This document shows, piece after piece, positions 1 through 8,968 of a stretch of DNA of 64,000 nt; positions within the stretch are counted from its first letter, which is position 1, and every line of letters begins with the position of its first letter. Origin of the DNA: Streptomyces cynarae (GTDB lineage Bacteria > Actinomycetota > Actinomycetes > Streptomycetales > Streptomycetaceae); the NCBI RefSeq assembly GCF_025642135.1, contig NZ_CP106793.1:744001-808000 (forward strand). Direction: 5' to 3'. The position numbers and the translations under genes were made by a program. The notes below the pieces were generated by a model that saw only the letters and a program-made list of their open reading frames with translations, had not been told where the DNA came from and made no database searches.

Positions 1-107
1 GATGGTGTGACAGATTCGTCACCAGTCAAGACGGTGACGACGTCGACGAAGCCGGCCCGTCCATCGTCGGAATACCTGAAACCGGAAACTGCCCGAAAGG
101 GGTTGTC

Positions 108-968
108 GTGGTGAGCATCAAGGGTGGACGCAAGCGAGTGGTGACGGGTGTGGTCTCGGCGCTCACGGCGGGTCTCGCGCTCGGCGCGTTCGCCCTCAGC
201 GGCACCGCCAACGGCGCGACCAAGACCCCCGAGGCCGCCGGAGCCGGCAGACACGCCAAGCCGACCATCGTCCTGGAACACGGCGCCTTCGCCGACGGCT
301 CGAGCTGGAACGGTGTCATCGCCGACCTGCGCGCCGATGGCTACCCCGTGGTCGCCGCCGCCAACCCCCTGCGCGGCCCCGCCTCCGACGCCGCGGCCCT
401 GCGTACCGTCCTCGACCACATCAAGGGCCCCAAGATCCTGGTCGGCCACTCCTACGGCGGCAACGTCATCAGCGAGGCCGCCGCCAACGACCCCCAGGTC
501 AAGGCCCTCGTCTACGTCGCCGCCTTCCTCCCCGCCCCCGGAGAGAGCGCCCTGGAGCTCACCAACAAGTACCCGGGCTCCACCCTCCCCGCCGCCCTCG
601 ACCCGGTCACCTACAAGCAGGCCGACGGCACCACCGCCACCGACCTGTACATCCAGCAGGACAAGTTCCACCTCCAGTTCGCCGCCGACGTCCCCGCCGC
701 CCAGGCCGCCCTCATGGCCGCCGAACAGCGCCCCATCGCCCAGGCCGCCCTGGAGGAGAAGGCCACCACCGCCGCCTGGAAGACCAGGCCGAGCTGGGAC
801 ATCGTCACGACCGAAGACCTCAACATCCCCCCCGCCGCCCAGCGTTACATGGCCAAGCGGGCCCACGCTCACACGACCGAGGTGGCTGCCTCCCACTCCG
901 TGGCCGTCTCCCACCCCCACCTCGTCGCCGACGTCATCGAGCGGGCTGCCCGCACCACCGTCCGCTGA
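108..968 (+). CDS. secreted alpha/beta hydrolase
   Basis: The 286-residue product has a Sec-type signal peptide: a basic N-terminus, a hydrophobic stretch at about residues 11-30, and a likely cut near ANG-A36/37. A compact alpha/beta-hydrolase fold follows. The oxyanion-side motif EHGAF lies at about 57-61, the nucleophile elbow GHSYGG at 113-118 puts the catalytic Ser at 115, and His263 near the C-terminus (ASHS) is the likely catalytic base. It belongs to the small alpha/beta hydrolases often annotated as esterases or signal peptide-containing hydrolases; the substrate cannot be read from the sequence. Two GTG codons stand in tandem at 108 and 111. The upstream GAAAGGGG at about 94-102 supports a start here. 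It appears monocistronic, and a perfect hairpin lies 62 bases after the stop. Confidence 0.85.
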   Translation: MVSIKGGRKRVVTGVVSALTAGLALGAFALSGTANGATKTPEAAGAGRHAKPTIVLEHGAFADGSSWNGVIADLRADGYPVVAAANPLRGPASDAAALRTVLDHIKGPKILVGHSYGGNVISEAAANDPQVKALVYVAAFLPAPGESALELTNKYPGSTLPAALDPVTYKQADGTTATDLYIQQDKFHLQFAADVPAAQAALMAAEQRPIAQAALEEKATTAAWKTRPSWDIVTTEDLNIPPAAQRYMAKRAHAHTTEVAASHSVAVSHPHLVADVIERAARTTVR

Positions 969-1030
969 CACACCTCGAAGGGCGGCGGGGCTCAATGTCC
1001 CGCCGCCCTCGGGCCACGCCCGGACATCAC

Positions 1031-1050
1031 GGCACACCCACGGGTGTGCC
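1031..1050 (+). terminator. putative hairpin terminator
   Basis: This is a perfect inverted repeat, GGCACACCC then a 2-base centre then GGGTGTGCC, 62 bases after the hydrolase stop. It has no U tract, as usual for Streptomyces terminators. The rest of the 969-1398 gap shows no convincing gene; the short ORFs there lack ribosome sites and family features. Confidence 0.5.
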
Positions 1051-1398
1051 GTTCGGCATTTCTCACACGTGTGCCGGTCGCGGAAACTGGACGCCAGTAT
1101 CGGCGCCGGTGTGCAGCTGTACCAGGCCTGGCTGCTCACCGCGGTCGCGGATGCACCCAGGTGGTGACCGAGAACGTGGTCCGCGGTCCCGCCGCCAAGT
1201 CCTCCCTGAGCGCCTTGTCCCCCTGCGGGCGCAGCGCTTGAACGCCCTGTGGCTCGCCCAGCTCAAGAGGCTCTCGGAGAGCGACCCCGCGGACGGCGGC
1301 GCGCAGCCGGGTCCACGCGAGGCCGGCGGGCGTCCGCAAACGCCGCCGGCCGGCGCCCGGTGAGGGCGTCGGCCGGTCGAGGGCGCGTTGTCCGGTGG

Positions 1399-2937
1399 TC
1401 AGGCGGCCGGGACAGGTTCCTTGGTGGCGGGGGCGGGGGTGGTGCCACCGGCCTTGTCGTCGGTCTTCCGAGCCGGCTTGAGGAAGAGGGCGAGGAGGAC
1501 GCCGACGGCGAGGGTGGGGGCGATCCAGAGGTAGCCGGTGGCCGTCGCGTGGGCGAAGGCGTCCAGTGCGGTGTCTCGCAGGGCGGCGGGCAGATGGCTG
1601 ATGGTGTCGGGGCGGGTGGAGTCGAAGCCTCCGGCGGTCGGCAGGCCGCGGGTGCGGTCGGCGAAGCCGGTGTTGAGGAGGGTGCCGAAGACGGCGACTC
1701 CGAAGGCCGCACCGATGGAGCGGGCGAAGGTGACCACGGCGCTGGCGGCGCCGAGGTCGGCGGCGGGCACGCTGTTCTGGACGGTGGTCAGCACGACCAT
1801 GGGCACCATGCCGATGCCGACACCGGTGATCAGGAAGTAGGCGCTCAGCACGAGGGTGTCGGTGGCCGCACCGATGCTGCCCAGCAGGAGCAGCCCGGCG
1901 AGGTTGGCGAGCAGGCCCCCCAGGAGGATCACCCGCAGCCGGTCAACGTGTGCGGCCCAGCGTCCGGCCAGGGACTGGCTGACGACCAGGCCGGCGACCA
2001 GCGGCAGCATGTGGATGCCGGACAGGGTGGCCGAGACTCCGTGGACGATCTGGAGGTAGGTCGGCAGGTAGACCAGCACGGCGAACATCGCGGCGTTGGC
2101 GAAGAACCCGATCAGCGAGGAGAAGACCACGGTACGGGAGCCGAGCATGGCCGGCGGTAGGACCGGGGCGGCGGCGCGGCGCTCGACCGGCACCAGCAGC
2201 ACGGCGAGCAGAGCGGTGGCGACGATCAGGCCGACGATGGCCGGCGAGCCCCAGCCCCAGCGCTCGCCGAATGACGTGATCAGGACCAGTCCGGTGGCGA
2301 TGGCGGCCAGGATGGTGGCGCCGAGGTAGTCGATGCGGGCCCCCGCGCCCCGGGTGGCGGCGGGCAGCGCACGGGCGGCGACGGCAAGGGCGACGAGGCC
2401 GACGGGCAGGTTGATCAGGAAAGCCCACCGCCAGGACAGCTGGTCGGTGAAGACGCCGCCCAACAGGGGGCCGACGATGCTGGCGACGCCGTAGACCGAA
2501 CCGAACATGCCCTGGTAGCGGCCGCGTTCGCTCGGGGCGACGATGTCACCGACGAGGGCGAAGGTCAGCACGATCATGCCGCCGCCGCCCATGCCCTGCA
2601 GTACGCGGGCGCCGATCAGCTCGGGCAGGTTCTGTGCCAGGCCGCAGGCCACCGAGGCGATCAGGAAGATCGAGGTCGAGACCAGGTACAGCCGCTTGCG
2701 GCCGAACATGTCGCCGAGCTTGCCCCACAGTGGTGTCACCGCCGTGGATGAGAGCAGATACGCGGCGCTGACCCACGCGATGTCGTCGAACCCGCGCAGG
2801 TCCTGCGCTATGCGGGGCAACGCGGTGGAGACGATCGTCTGGTCCAGGGCCGCGAGTAGGACGGCGAGGATCAGCGCGCTCATGGCGGCGGCCACACCAC
2901 CCGCCCTGGGTGATGGGGAGTTGTATGCCTTCGACAT
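1399..2937 (-). CDS. DHA2-family MFS multidrug efflux transporter (EmrB/QacA type)
   Basis: A 512-residue inner-membrane drug:H+ antiporter with about 14 predicted hydrophobic segments. Family motifs are visible: LDQTIVSTALP in the first helix, the motif-A-like loop GKLGDMFGRKR after helix 2, and the antiporter motif near GVFTDQLSWRWAFLINLP. The C-terminal tail is hydrophilic, Lys/Ala/Pro-rich. An in-frame ATG lies 30 bases upstream, but the ATG at 2937 is preferred because GGAAG (complement of 2948-2952) sits 10 bases before it. The gene is divergent from a TetR-family regulator across about 185 bp, the classic arrangement of an efflux pump and its repressor. The drug specificity is not evident. 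Confidence 0.88.
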   Translation of the reverse strand: MSKAYNSPSPRAGGVAAAMSALILAVLLAALDQTIVSTALPRIAQDLRGFDDIAWVSAAYLLSSTAVTPLWGKLGDMFGRKRLYLVSTSIFLIASVACGLAQNLPELIGARVLQGMGGGGMIVLTFALVGDIVAPSERGRYQGMFGSVYGVASIVGPLLGGVFTDQLSWRWAFLINLPVGLVALAVAARALPAATRGAGARIDYLGATILAAIATGLVLITSFGERWGWGSPAIVGLIVATALLAVLLVPVERRAAAPVLPPAMLGSRTVVFSSLIGFFANAAMFAVLVYLPTYLQIVHGVSATLSGIHMLPLVAGLVVSQSLAGRWAAHVDRLRVILLGGLLANLAGLLLLGSIGAATDTLVLSAYFLITGVGIGMVPMVVLTTVQNSVPAADLGAASAVVTFARSIGAAFGVAVFGTLLNTGFADRTRGLPTAGGFDSTRPDTISHLPAALRDTALDAFAHATATGYLWIAPTLAVGVLLALFLKPARKTDDKAGGTTPAPATKEPVPAA

Positions 2938-3109
2938 CGAGACTTGCCTTCCGTAAGTGGTGCACATGGACGGTGTGCCGACCGCCGCTGGACGATTAGA
3001 CCCATCCGCCTGGCAGTACCGGAACTATTTGTCACTTCACTGTAGCACTTATTGGGTGGGGTTCTACTCAGGAGAGGCATTAGGGGTCTGAGGCTTCACA
3101 TTCCGCCAC

Positions 3110-3115
3110 TACACT
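3110..3115 (+). promoter_or_regulatory. -10 hexamer for a leaderless tetR transcript
   Basis: TACACT ends 7 bases before the GTG at 3123, and CTGAGG (3088-3093) lies 16 bases upstream as a weak -35. No Shine-Dalgarno sequence precedes the GTG. The spacing suggests that transcription begins at or next to the start codon. Confidence 0.45.
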
Positions 3116-3122
3116 CGGTGCG

Positions 3123-3665
3123 GTGAGAGCCGACGCAGCACGCAACCTGGAAGCCGTCCTGACCACCGGAGCACGCATGCTCGCCGCCGACCCGGGCGCC
3201 AGCATCGCCAGCATCGCCGCCGAAGCGGGCGTGGACCGGCGCACCGTCTACCGCCGCTTCGCCTCCCGCGAGGAACTCCTCGCGGCCATCTACGAATCCC
3301 GCCTCACGGCCATCGAGCACGCCATCGAGGACGCACGACTGCGCGAGGCACCCGTCGCCGTCGCCCTGCACCGCTACGTCGAGAACATCATCGCCGTCAA
3401 CCGCACGTGGCCCGTCGACCTCAGCCGCATGCTCGCCGACGACAGCGTCCACGCGCGCCGCGACAGGTCGGTCCGCGAGGTCGACGCCTTCCTCGAACGC
3501 GCCACCGACGAGGGCCTCCTGCGCCCCGGTCTCCCGGAGGGATGGGTGAGCGCGCTGCTGCCCCAGCTCATGCACCTTGTGTCCCGGCAACTGCCGGAAC
3601 TGAGCCCCGCACAGGCAGCGGACGTCGTCGTGGACACCCTGCTGCACGGCCTCGGGGCGTCCTGA
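3123..3665 (+). CDS. TetR/AcrR-family transcriptional regulator
   Basis: This 180-residue protein has an N-terminal three-helix DNA-binding domain. The recognition region is GVDRRTVYRRFASREELL at about residues 37-55, preceded by the helix of IASIAAEA. The C-terminal ligand-binding domain is all-alpha. It lies head to head with the DHA2 efflux gene at 1399-2937 and probably represses that gene and itself; this is inferred from arrangement. No RBS is seen. A TACACT -10 box immediately upstream suggests a leaderless mRNA starting at this GTG. The 3' end overlaps the edge of a small antisense PAS-domain relic. Confidence 0.87.
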   Translation: MRADAARNLEAVLTTGARMLAADPGASIASIAAEAGVDRRTVYRRFASREELLAAIYESRLTAIEHAIEDARLREAPVAVALHRYVENIIAVNRTWPVDLSRMLADDSVHARRDRSVREVDAFLERATDEGLLRPGLPEGWVSALLPQLMHLVSRQLPELSPAQAADVVVDTLLHGLGAS

Positions 3666-3793
3666 CGATCGGCAGGGGCCTCGGCGATCAACGAGCTCTC
3701 GGGGCGCAGATCGGCGAAGACGCGGCCCACGAGGTTGTCCGGCGGAATGCCGAGGAGCCGTCCGGCCGCCTCGTTCACCAGCGGTGCGCCTGC
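3653..3793 (-). pseudogene. PAS-domain relic, possibly from a CitA/DcuS-type sensor kinase
   Basis: One minus-strand frame reads PLVNEAAGRLLGIPPDNL, followed by VGR and a DLRPESSL stretch. This closely resembles the PAS core of citrate/fumarate-type sensor kinases (pattern VNxxAxxLLGxPPxxxVGR). Nothing upstream or downstream continues it as a kinase; one side runs into the 3' end of tetR. It is about 47 codons long, without a credible start or ribosome site. I read it as a fragment of a lost gene. Identification rests on this short motif only. Confidence 0.4.
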
Positions 3794-3819
3794 CGGCCTC
3801 CGCCTGCCAGGTATCCGTA

Positions 3820-3861
3820 CACATGTGAACCAGAGATACATATGACAGTAGCTCACATGTG
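3820..3861. repeat. two copies of the palindrome CACATGTG
   Basis: CACATGTG occurs at 3820-3827 and 3854-3861, centres 34 bp apart (about three helical turns), in an unusually AT-rich patch that also contains ATACATATGA. The second copy extends to TCACATGTGA. This looks like a paired operator upstream of the LuxR-type regulator at 4188, or a remnant of the promoter of the lost PAS gene. The binding protein is unknown. The rest of the 3794-4187 gap shows no gene. Confidence 0.35.
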
Positions 3862-4187
3862 ACGGCAGCTACGACAGGGCTCGTCACCGCGGTACGCGCG
3901 GGCCCCGCCGGGGGCGTCCGGCCGGCTGTTTCCGACTTCATACTGGTCGGTGCGCCGGACCGACGGCTCGTGACCCGCGGTCGAAGGCACACCCCGGCAT
4001 AGGACGGCCACATGTCCGGCAAGAAACATTTCGGCCATATCAAGTGACGTCAAGCCCACGAGGCATTTAGTCTTCGTCCCAGGTGGGCGGAAAAGGCGGC
4101 GGGCACCTCATGGGTGTCGCGGTCCGTATGCAAGGGCGCGACGGCGCGCGGACCGGAGTGGTTCGGCGGGGGAGGGAGTGGGGGACA

Positions 4188-6953
4188 GTGGAGTCGATCA
4201 TCGGGACCATGGTCGGCCGGGAAAGGGAGCAGGAGACGCTGTCGGCGTTCGTGGCGGCCTCCGGAGGCCGGGCTCTCGTCCTACGGGGTGACACAGGTGT
4301 GGGCAAGAGCGCTCTGCTGGACCACGTGGCCGAACTCGCAACGGGTGAGCAGCACAGAGTGATCCGGGCGGCCGGGGTCGAGGCCGAGTCGGAGCTGCCG
4401 TTCGCGGGCCTGCACCAGTTCCTGTATCCGCTGCTGTCCTACCTGGACCGGCTGGACGAGGTGCACCGAAGGGTCTTCGACGTCGTGTTCGCCAGGAGCG
4501 AGGGGACTCCCCCGTCGGTCATGACCCTCGGCATCGCCGTCCTCGACCTGCTGTCGCTCGCGGCGTCGCAGAAGCCCCTCCTGCTCGTGCTGGACGACGG
4601 TCAGTGGCTCGACGCCTCGAGCACCGAGGTCTGCGGCTTCGTGGGACGCCGCCTCACCGGCAGCTCGGTGAAGCTGATAGTCGGTCTGCGCGCCGCCGTG
4701 CGCTCGGGTTTCGACACCGCCGCGCTGCCCGAACTGCCCGTGACCACGCTGTCGGAGAAGGCCTCCGAGCAGCTCCTGGACATGCGCTATCCAGGGCTGG
4801 ACCCTCAGATCCGCCGTCTGGTGCTGGACGAGGCCCAGGGAAATCCGCTGGCCCTGCTGGAACTGCCGCCCCATGTGCGGGGCGGCCGGGCGGGACGCGA
4901 TCCCGAGCAATTGCCCGGGTACACCGGCATCCCGCTGCCGCAGCGGCTCCAGCACGTGTACGGTGCACGCATCGAGACCCTCGACGACGCTGTGCGCGCG
5001 GAGTTGCTGCGCGGCGCCCTGGACGGCGTCGGGGCCGGCACCGCGCCCGGCCGCCCGGGGGGCACGCGCTACCGCATGCTGGACGCCGACGAGGCTGCGG
5101 CCTGCGGCCTGCTGGGCATCGATCCGCTCAACGGGGACTTCGTCTTCCGGCATCCCCTGGTGCGGTCGACGGTCGTCCAGATGGCGACACCCAACGAGCG
5201 GCGCGCGGCCCACGCCGTCCTCGCCCAAGTACACCGCGAGGACCTGGAACGGCGCGCAATGCACCTGGCGGCCTCGACGGTTGACCCCGACGAGCAGGTC
5301 GCGGCCGTACTGGAAGCAGCCGCGGACTCCGCCACCCGGCGCGGTGGCGCCGTTGCCGCCGTGGCCTGGCTGACCCGTGCCGCGGAGCTGAGCGAGAGCC
5401 ACGAGGAGCGGTCCAGGCGGTTCGGCAGCGCGGCGTTCATCGCCGGGCACGCCGGCCAGCTGGACCGGGCCCAGCGGTTGGTCGGCTCCGACACCGCATT
5501 CGGGCAGGGCCACTCTCCGGCGTCGGTGGTCGCATCGGCCTACGTCGCGCTGTACGAGGACGGGGACGTACGGTCCTCGCAGCGTCAGGTGCTGGGGGCG
5601 ATCGAGAGCATGCGCGCCGCCGGCGTACGGGAGCCGGACGAGATGCTCACGCGACTGGTCAACCTGCTTCTGGCCATCAACCAGTACGCGAGCGACGAGA
5701 CATCGTGGGTACGGACTCACGAGCTCTTCGGCTCCCTGGGCGACCTCGTGCCGTTCATGTCACGCATTTACCAGGACGCCTGGGGCGACGTGGTGCGGCG
5801 CGGCGCCGGTGTGGGTGAGCGGGTGGAGCGCGCCTTCGCCGGCCTCCGCGACCTCGAACCTTGGGACGTCACCCGCCTGTGCACCACCGCCTACCACGTG
5901 GACACCCTCAGCCAGTACCGGCCCCATCTACAGCGCACCGTGGACCGCGAGGTCGAGACGGGAGCTGCGTCCGTCGGCATGACCATGCTGCACCTGATCA
6001 TGCTCGACCAGATGGCGGTCGGTGAGTGGGACGAGGCCGAGCGCACAGGACAACGCTGCCTGGAACTGACCACGTCTCATCGGAATGCGCTGTTCGCTCA
6101 TCACACGCGTGCGTATCTGGGGTTGCTGGCCGCTATGCGCGGTCAGGTGGAGCGCGCCCGCGAACTCCAGGCCGCCGTCGACGCCTGGGCCCGTCCCCGT
6201 GGCGTCGGCTTCCTCACCCAGATCGCCGACGCCATCGGCACCACCGCCGCCCTCAGCGAAGGCGACTACGAAGCCGCCTACCTCCACGCCATCGGCATCA
6301 CACCCCCCGGCACCTTCACCCCCTACGCCCACCAGGCCTCCCGCACCCTCCTCGACCTCGTCGAAGCAGCCCTGCACACCGGCCGCGCCGAACAAGCCCG
6401 CGCTCACGCCCTCGCCGCGCAAGAAGCCGACCTCCCCGAGATCTCCCCCCGGCTCGCCTTGATCACCTACGGCGCCCTCGCCATGACCGCCACCGATCCC
6501 GCCGAAGCCGACGCCATGTACGACCGCGCCGAAAACCACCCGGCCGCCGCCGTCTTCCCCTTCGAGCACGCCCGCATCCGCCTCGCCCACGGCATCCGCC
6601 TGCGCCACACCCAAGGACGCAAAGCCGCACGGCTGTCCCTGACCCTGGCCACGGAGACATTCGAACGGCTCGGCGCACCCACCTGGAGCGAGCGCGCCCG
6701 GGCCGAGCTCCGTGCCACCGGGGCGGCCACCCTCGCCTCCTCCGCGCACATCGCGGCGCTGACCTGGCAGGAACGTCGGATCGCGGATCTCGCCGCCGGC
6801 GGCCTGACCAACAAGGAGATCGGTGAACGCATGCACCTGTCGCCGCGCACGGTCAGCTCCCACCTCTACCGCGTCTTCCCCAAACTCGGCATCACCTCCC
6901 GCGCCGCGCTGCGCGACGCACTGGGCAAGATCCCCGGCGAGCAGAGCGTGTGA
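4188..6953 (+). CDS. LuxR-family regulator with N-terminal AAA-type ATPase (LAL)
   Basis: This product of about 921 residues has LAL architecture. An N-terminal nucleotide-binding domain carries Walker A (GDTGVGKS, about residues 34-41) and a Walker B-like LLLVLDDGQWLD (about 130-140). A long middle region resembles TPR-like helical repeats. The C-terminal LuxR/GerE helix-turn-helix contains LTNKEIGERMHLSPRTVSSH. LAL regulators (MalT relatives) are ATP-dependent activators, frequent in antibiotic or catabolic clusters. The frame is open from GTG 4083, but GTG 4188 is preferred: GGAGGGA (4171-4177) sits 10 bases upstream and homologues begin near MVGREREQ. ATG 4209 is an alternative. No obvious target operon is adjacent; it converges on a hydrolase gene with only 26 bp between stops. 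Confidence 0.87.
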   Translation: MESIIGTMVGREREQETLSAFVAASGGRALVLRGDTGVGKSALLDHVAELATGEQHRVIRAAGVEAESELPFAGLHQFLYPLLSYLDRLDEVHRRVFDVVFARSEGTPPSVMTLGIAVLDLLSLAASQKPLLLVLDDGQWLDASSTEVCGFVGRRLTGSSVKLIVGLRAAVRSGFDTAALPELPVTTLSEKASEQLLDMRYPGLDPQIRRLVLDEAQGNPLALLELPPHVRGGRAGRDPEQLPGYTGIPLPQRLQHVYGARIETLDDAVRAELLRGALDGVGAGTAPGRPGGTRYRMLDADEAAACGLLGIDPLNGDFVFRHPLVRSTVVQMATPNERRAAHAVLAQVHREDLERRAMHLAASTVDPDEQVAAVLEAAADSATRRGGAVAAVAWLTRAAELSESHEERSRRFGSAAFIAGHAGQLDRAQRLVGSDTAFGQGHSPASVVASAYVALYEDGDVRSSQRQVLGAIESMRAAGVREPDEMLTRLVNLLLAINQYASDETSWVRTHELFGSLGDLVPFMSRIYQDAWGDVVRRGAGVGERVERAFAGLRDLEPWDVTRLCTTAYHVDTLSQYRPHLQRTVDREVETGAASVGMTMLHLIMLDQMAVGEWDEAERTGQRCLELTTSHRNALFAHHTRAYLGLLAAMRGQVERARELQAAVDAWARPRGVGFLTQIADAIGTTAALSEGDYEAAYLHAIGITPPGTFTPYAHQASRTLLDLVEAALHTGRAEQARAHALAAQEADLPEISPRLALITYGALAMTATDPAEADAMYDRAENHPAAAVFPFEHARIRLAHGIRLRHTQGRKAARLSLTLATETFERLGAPTWSERARAELRATGAATLASSAHIAALTWQERRIADLAAGGLTNKEIGERMHLSPRTVSSHLYRVFPKLGITSRAALRDALGKIPGEQSV

Positions 6954-6965
6954 CCGCAGCATGAC

Positions 6966-6990
6966 CGGAAGGTGTGTGTTCACCCTTCCG
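6966..6990. terminator. bidirectional terminator between convergent genes
   Basis: CGGAAGG (6966-6972) pairs with CCTTCCG (6984-6990), extendable to nine pairs with one bulged C. It lies between the LAL stop and the convergent hydrolase stop and overlaps the hydrolase's last codons. Confidence 0.5.
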
Positions 6991-7786
6991 CGGGTTGGCC
7001 GCGGATCCCGCGTTCGTCGAGCCAGCCGAGCACGTAGTCGGCGACGAAACGCCATCCGTTGTCGATGACCAGCGAGTGGGCGCGGTCCGCGAACTGCTTC
7101 AGGTCGGTCACGGCCGTGGAGTCGCCGTACTGCTTGTAGACCGCGCGCGTGACGGAGTCCGGCACCAGTCGGTCCTCCTGCCCGGAGATCAGCAGGAGCG
7201 GGCCACGACGCACGTTGGCGATGTCCGCCACGGCGCGCGGGCTGCGGTCCGCGTCGGCGCATCCGAGGTCGGTGAGCAGGCGGCGCGGTGCCGGCACCAC
7301 ATAGCGCTCGAAGAGCCGGTCGGACTCCTCCGCTGCGACGGCGTTGGCGAAGACCTCGTGGAACTGCTCCGGGGACAGGGACACCAGCCGGTCGGCGGTG
7401 TCCGCCTGGTCGGGGGTCCACAAGCGGGTCCATGGGGCGGGCAGCGGGACGCCGTTGACCGGGGTGGGTGCGATCGCCACCGCTGCTCGGCCCACGTTCG
7501 CACCGATGAGATGCTGCGCGATGAGCCCACCGACCGAATGACCGACGATAACCGGCGAAACGTCGAACGACCGCACGATGTCGGCGTAGTGGTCCGTCAG
7601 CGCGTCCAGTCCGATGCCGCCGAGCGTCTCGGGCGACTTGCGTACCTCCCGGGCGATGGCGGCCTCCCCCGGCCATCCCGGTGTGACGACGAGGAACCCC
7701 CGGCTGGCGAAGCGCTCAGCCCACGACTCCCAGGAACGCGCATGGACCCATGCGCCATGGATGAAGACGACGGGAGTACGGTTCAC
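6980..7786 (-). CDS. alpha/beta hydrolase
   Basis: A 268-residue cytoplasmic alpha/beta-hydrolase. The oxyanion motif FIHGAW is at about residues 8-13, the nucleophile elbow GHSVGG at 82-87 (Ser84), an acid residue probably lies in GQEDRLVP, and a His in DRAHSLV near the C-terminus. The reading frame extends far upstream, but the GTG at 7786 is clearly the start: TCCTCC at 7794-7799 (GGAGGA on the coding strand) sits 7 bases ahead and the protein family begins there. The substrate is unknown. The gene stands alone and converges on the LAL regulator. Confidence 0.85.
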   Translation of the reverse strand: MNRTPVVFIHGAWVHARSWESWAERFASRGFLVVTPGWPGEAAIAREVRKSPETLGGIGLDALTDHYADIVRSFDVSPVIVGHSVGGLIAQHLIGANVGRAAVAIAPTPVNGVPLPAPWTRLWTPDQADTADRLVSLSPEQFHEVFANAVAAEESDRLFERYVVPAPRRLLTDLGCADADRSPRAVADIANVRRGPLLLISGQEDRLVPDSVTRAVYKQYGDSTAVTDLKQFADRAHSLVIDNGWRFVADYVLGWLDERGIRGQPAEG

Positions 7787-8163
7787 GACTGGCTCCTCCG
7801 AGCATGACGACCACCCGGCACCGGCACGCGGGCGACTGTTCCAGAATCGTCGAGGCACGGGCCGGGGACGACAGTCGAATGACTTAATGTCGGCCGCCCG
7901 CAGCGCACTGGGGCGCATTGGCTTCCTACCGCCCGACATGGCTCCAAGTGGACTGGGACGCCGCCGCAGCACATCTGCTGCAAGGCCCAGGGCCCAGGCG
8001 GAATGATCGCGAGTCTTCTCCCCCCGGTGCGCTCGCCCCCGGTGCTCTCTCCGTTGCGTCGACCGCTCCGGCACGGCAGAGTGTTCCAACTGCCGGAACC
8101 GGCAAGGGAGATACCCTCACACCGTCACGTCATGACGTCACGGACGTACCGGAAGGGAAGCGC
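7787..8163. other. 377-bp divergent intergenic region with two palindromes
   Basis: No gene is evident. It holds TGCCGGAACCGGCA (8091-8104, perfect palindrome) and ACGTCATGACGT (8127-8138, perfect palindrome) in the last 75 bases before the transglycosylase-like gene. I looked for the conserved core of the ydaO (c-di-AMP) riboswitch that precedes many Streptomyces cell-wall hydrolase genes and did not recognise it. Confidence 0.35.
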
Positions 8164-8847
8164 GTGAGTCGGATATCGGTCCGGGGAGTCGCGGTGGCCT
8201 CGGCCACGGCGGTCACCGCTGTCGGAAGCGTCGTCGGAGTCGCCTCGGCCGACACCCAGCAGTCGAACGACGCCGAGGCGACATCGGCCGACACCACGCT
8301 CCTCGCGGACATACCCGCGGGCCTGCAGGCGCAGGTGCAGTCCGCGTCGCTGACGCAGCAGGCCGACGCCCAGGCCGTCGCCGCGGACGCGAGCGCCAAG
8401 AAGGGCGCCGAGGAGGCGGCCCGCAAGGCGGCCGCCCAGACCGCCGTCGCGAAGAAGGCGGCGGCCCAGGAGGCCGAGGAGCGCGCCGAGGCGAAGGCCG
8501 CGGCCAACCGCGACAGCGCCCGCGACGCCTCCAGCTTCCCGGTGCGGAGCAGCTACACGTTCGCGCAGATTCAGGCGATGGCGCGTCAGATGGTGGCCAC
8601 GGACCAGTTCCAGTGCTTCAGCAACATCGTGGACCACGAGTCCGGCTGGAACTACCACGCGGTCAACGCCTCCTCCGGTGCCTACGGTCTCTTCCAGGCC
8701 CTGCCCGCCGGCAAGTACGCCTCGGCCGGTGCCGACTGGCAGACCAACCCGGCCACCCAGATCAAGTGGGGCCTGAACTACATGAACACCAGCTACGGCA
8801 GCCCCTGCCAGGCCTGGTCCTTCTGGCAGGCCAACCACTGGTACTGA
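8164..8847 (+). CDS. secreted lytic-transglycosylase-like protein
   Basis: This 227-residue exported protein has a Sec signal peptide (residues 1 to about 30, ending near VASA-D). A long Ala/Glu/Lys-rich segment at about 60-120 should form a coiled coil or extended helix. The C-terminal lysozyme-like domain has a likely catalytic Glu in NIVDHESGWNYHAVN, and the SGAYGLFQALPAGK motif is typical of the SLT/Rpf-like fold. Tryptophan-rich repeats close the protein, and two cysteines in the C-terminal domain could form a disulfide. The probable role is peptidoglycan cleavage during growth or spore germination. Start GTG 8164 is supported by GGAAGGGAAG just upstream. Two palindromes in the promoter region suggest regulation. 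Confidence 0.82.
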   Translation: MSRISVRGVAVASATAVTAVGSVVGVASADTQQSNDAEATSADTTLLADIPAGLQAQVQSASLTQQADAQAVAADASAKKGAEEAARKAAAQTAVAKKAAAQEAEERAEAKAAANRDSARDASSFPVRSSYTFAQIQAMARQMVATDQFQCFSNIVDHESGWNYHAVNASSGAYGLFQALPAGKYASAGADWQTNPATQIKWGLNYMNTSYGSPCQAWSFWQANHWY

Positions 8848-8968
8848 GACCCTCGGGCCCGGATCGGCGACCGGCGGTCAAGTCCGCACATGTCCCGCTC
8901 GCACGGACACACTTCGAGCCGGGGCGTAGGGTCGAACGAAACATGTGTCGGGGCCCGAGGGACGAAGT

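Noticed and set aside
1249..2160. 303-codon plus-strand ORF rich in Gly/Glu/Gln
   Set aside because: It is a shadow of the DHA2 efflux gene, with low-complexity composition and no ribosome site.
7787..8163. c-di-AMP (ydaO-type) riboswitch ahead of the transglycosylase-like gene
   Set aside because: I expected it from related Streptomyces loci, but the conserved core sequence could not be found by eye.
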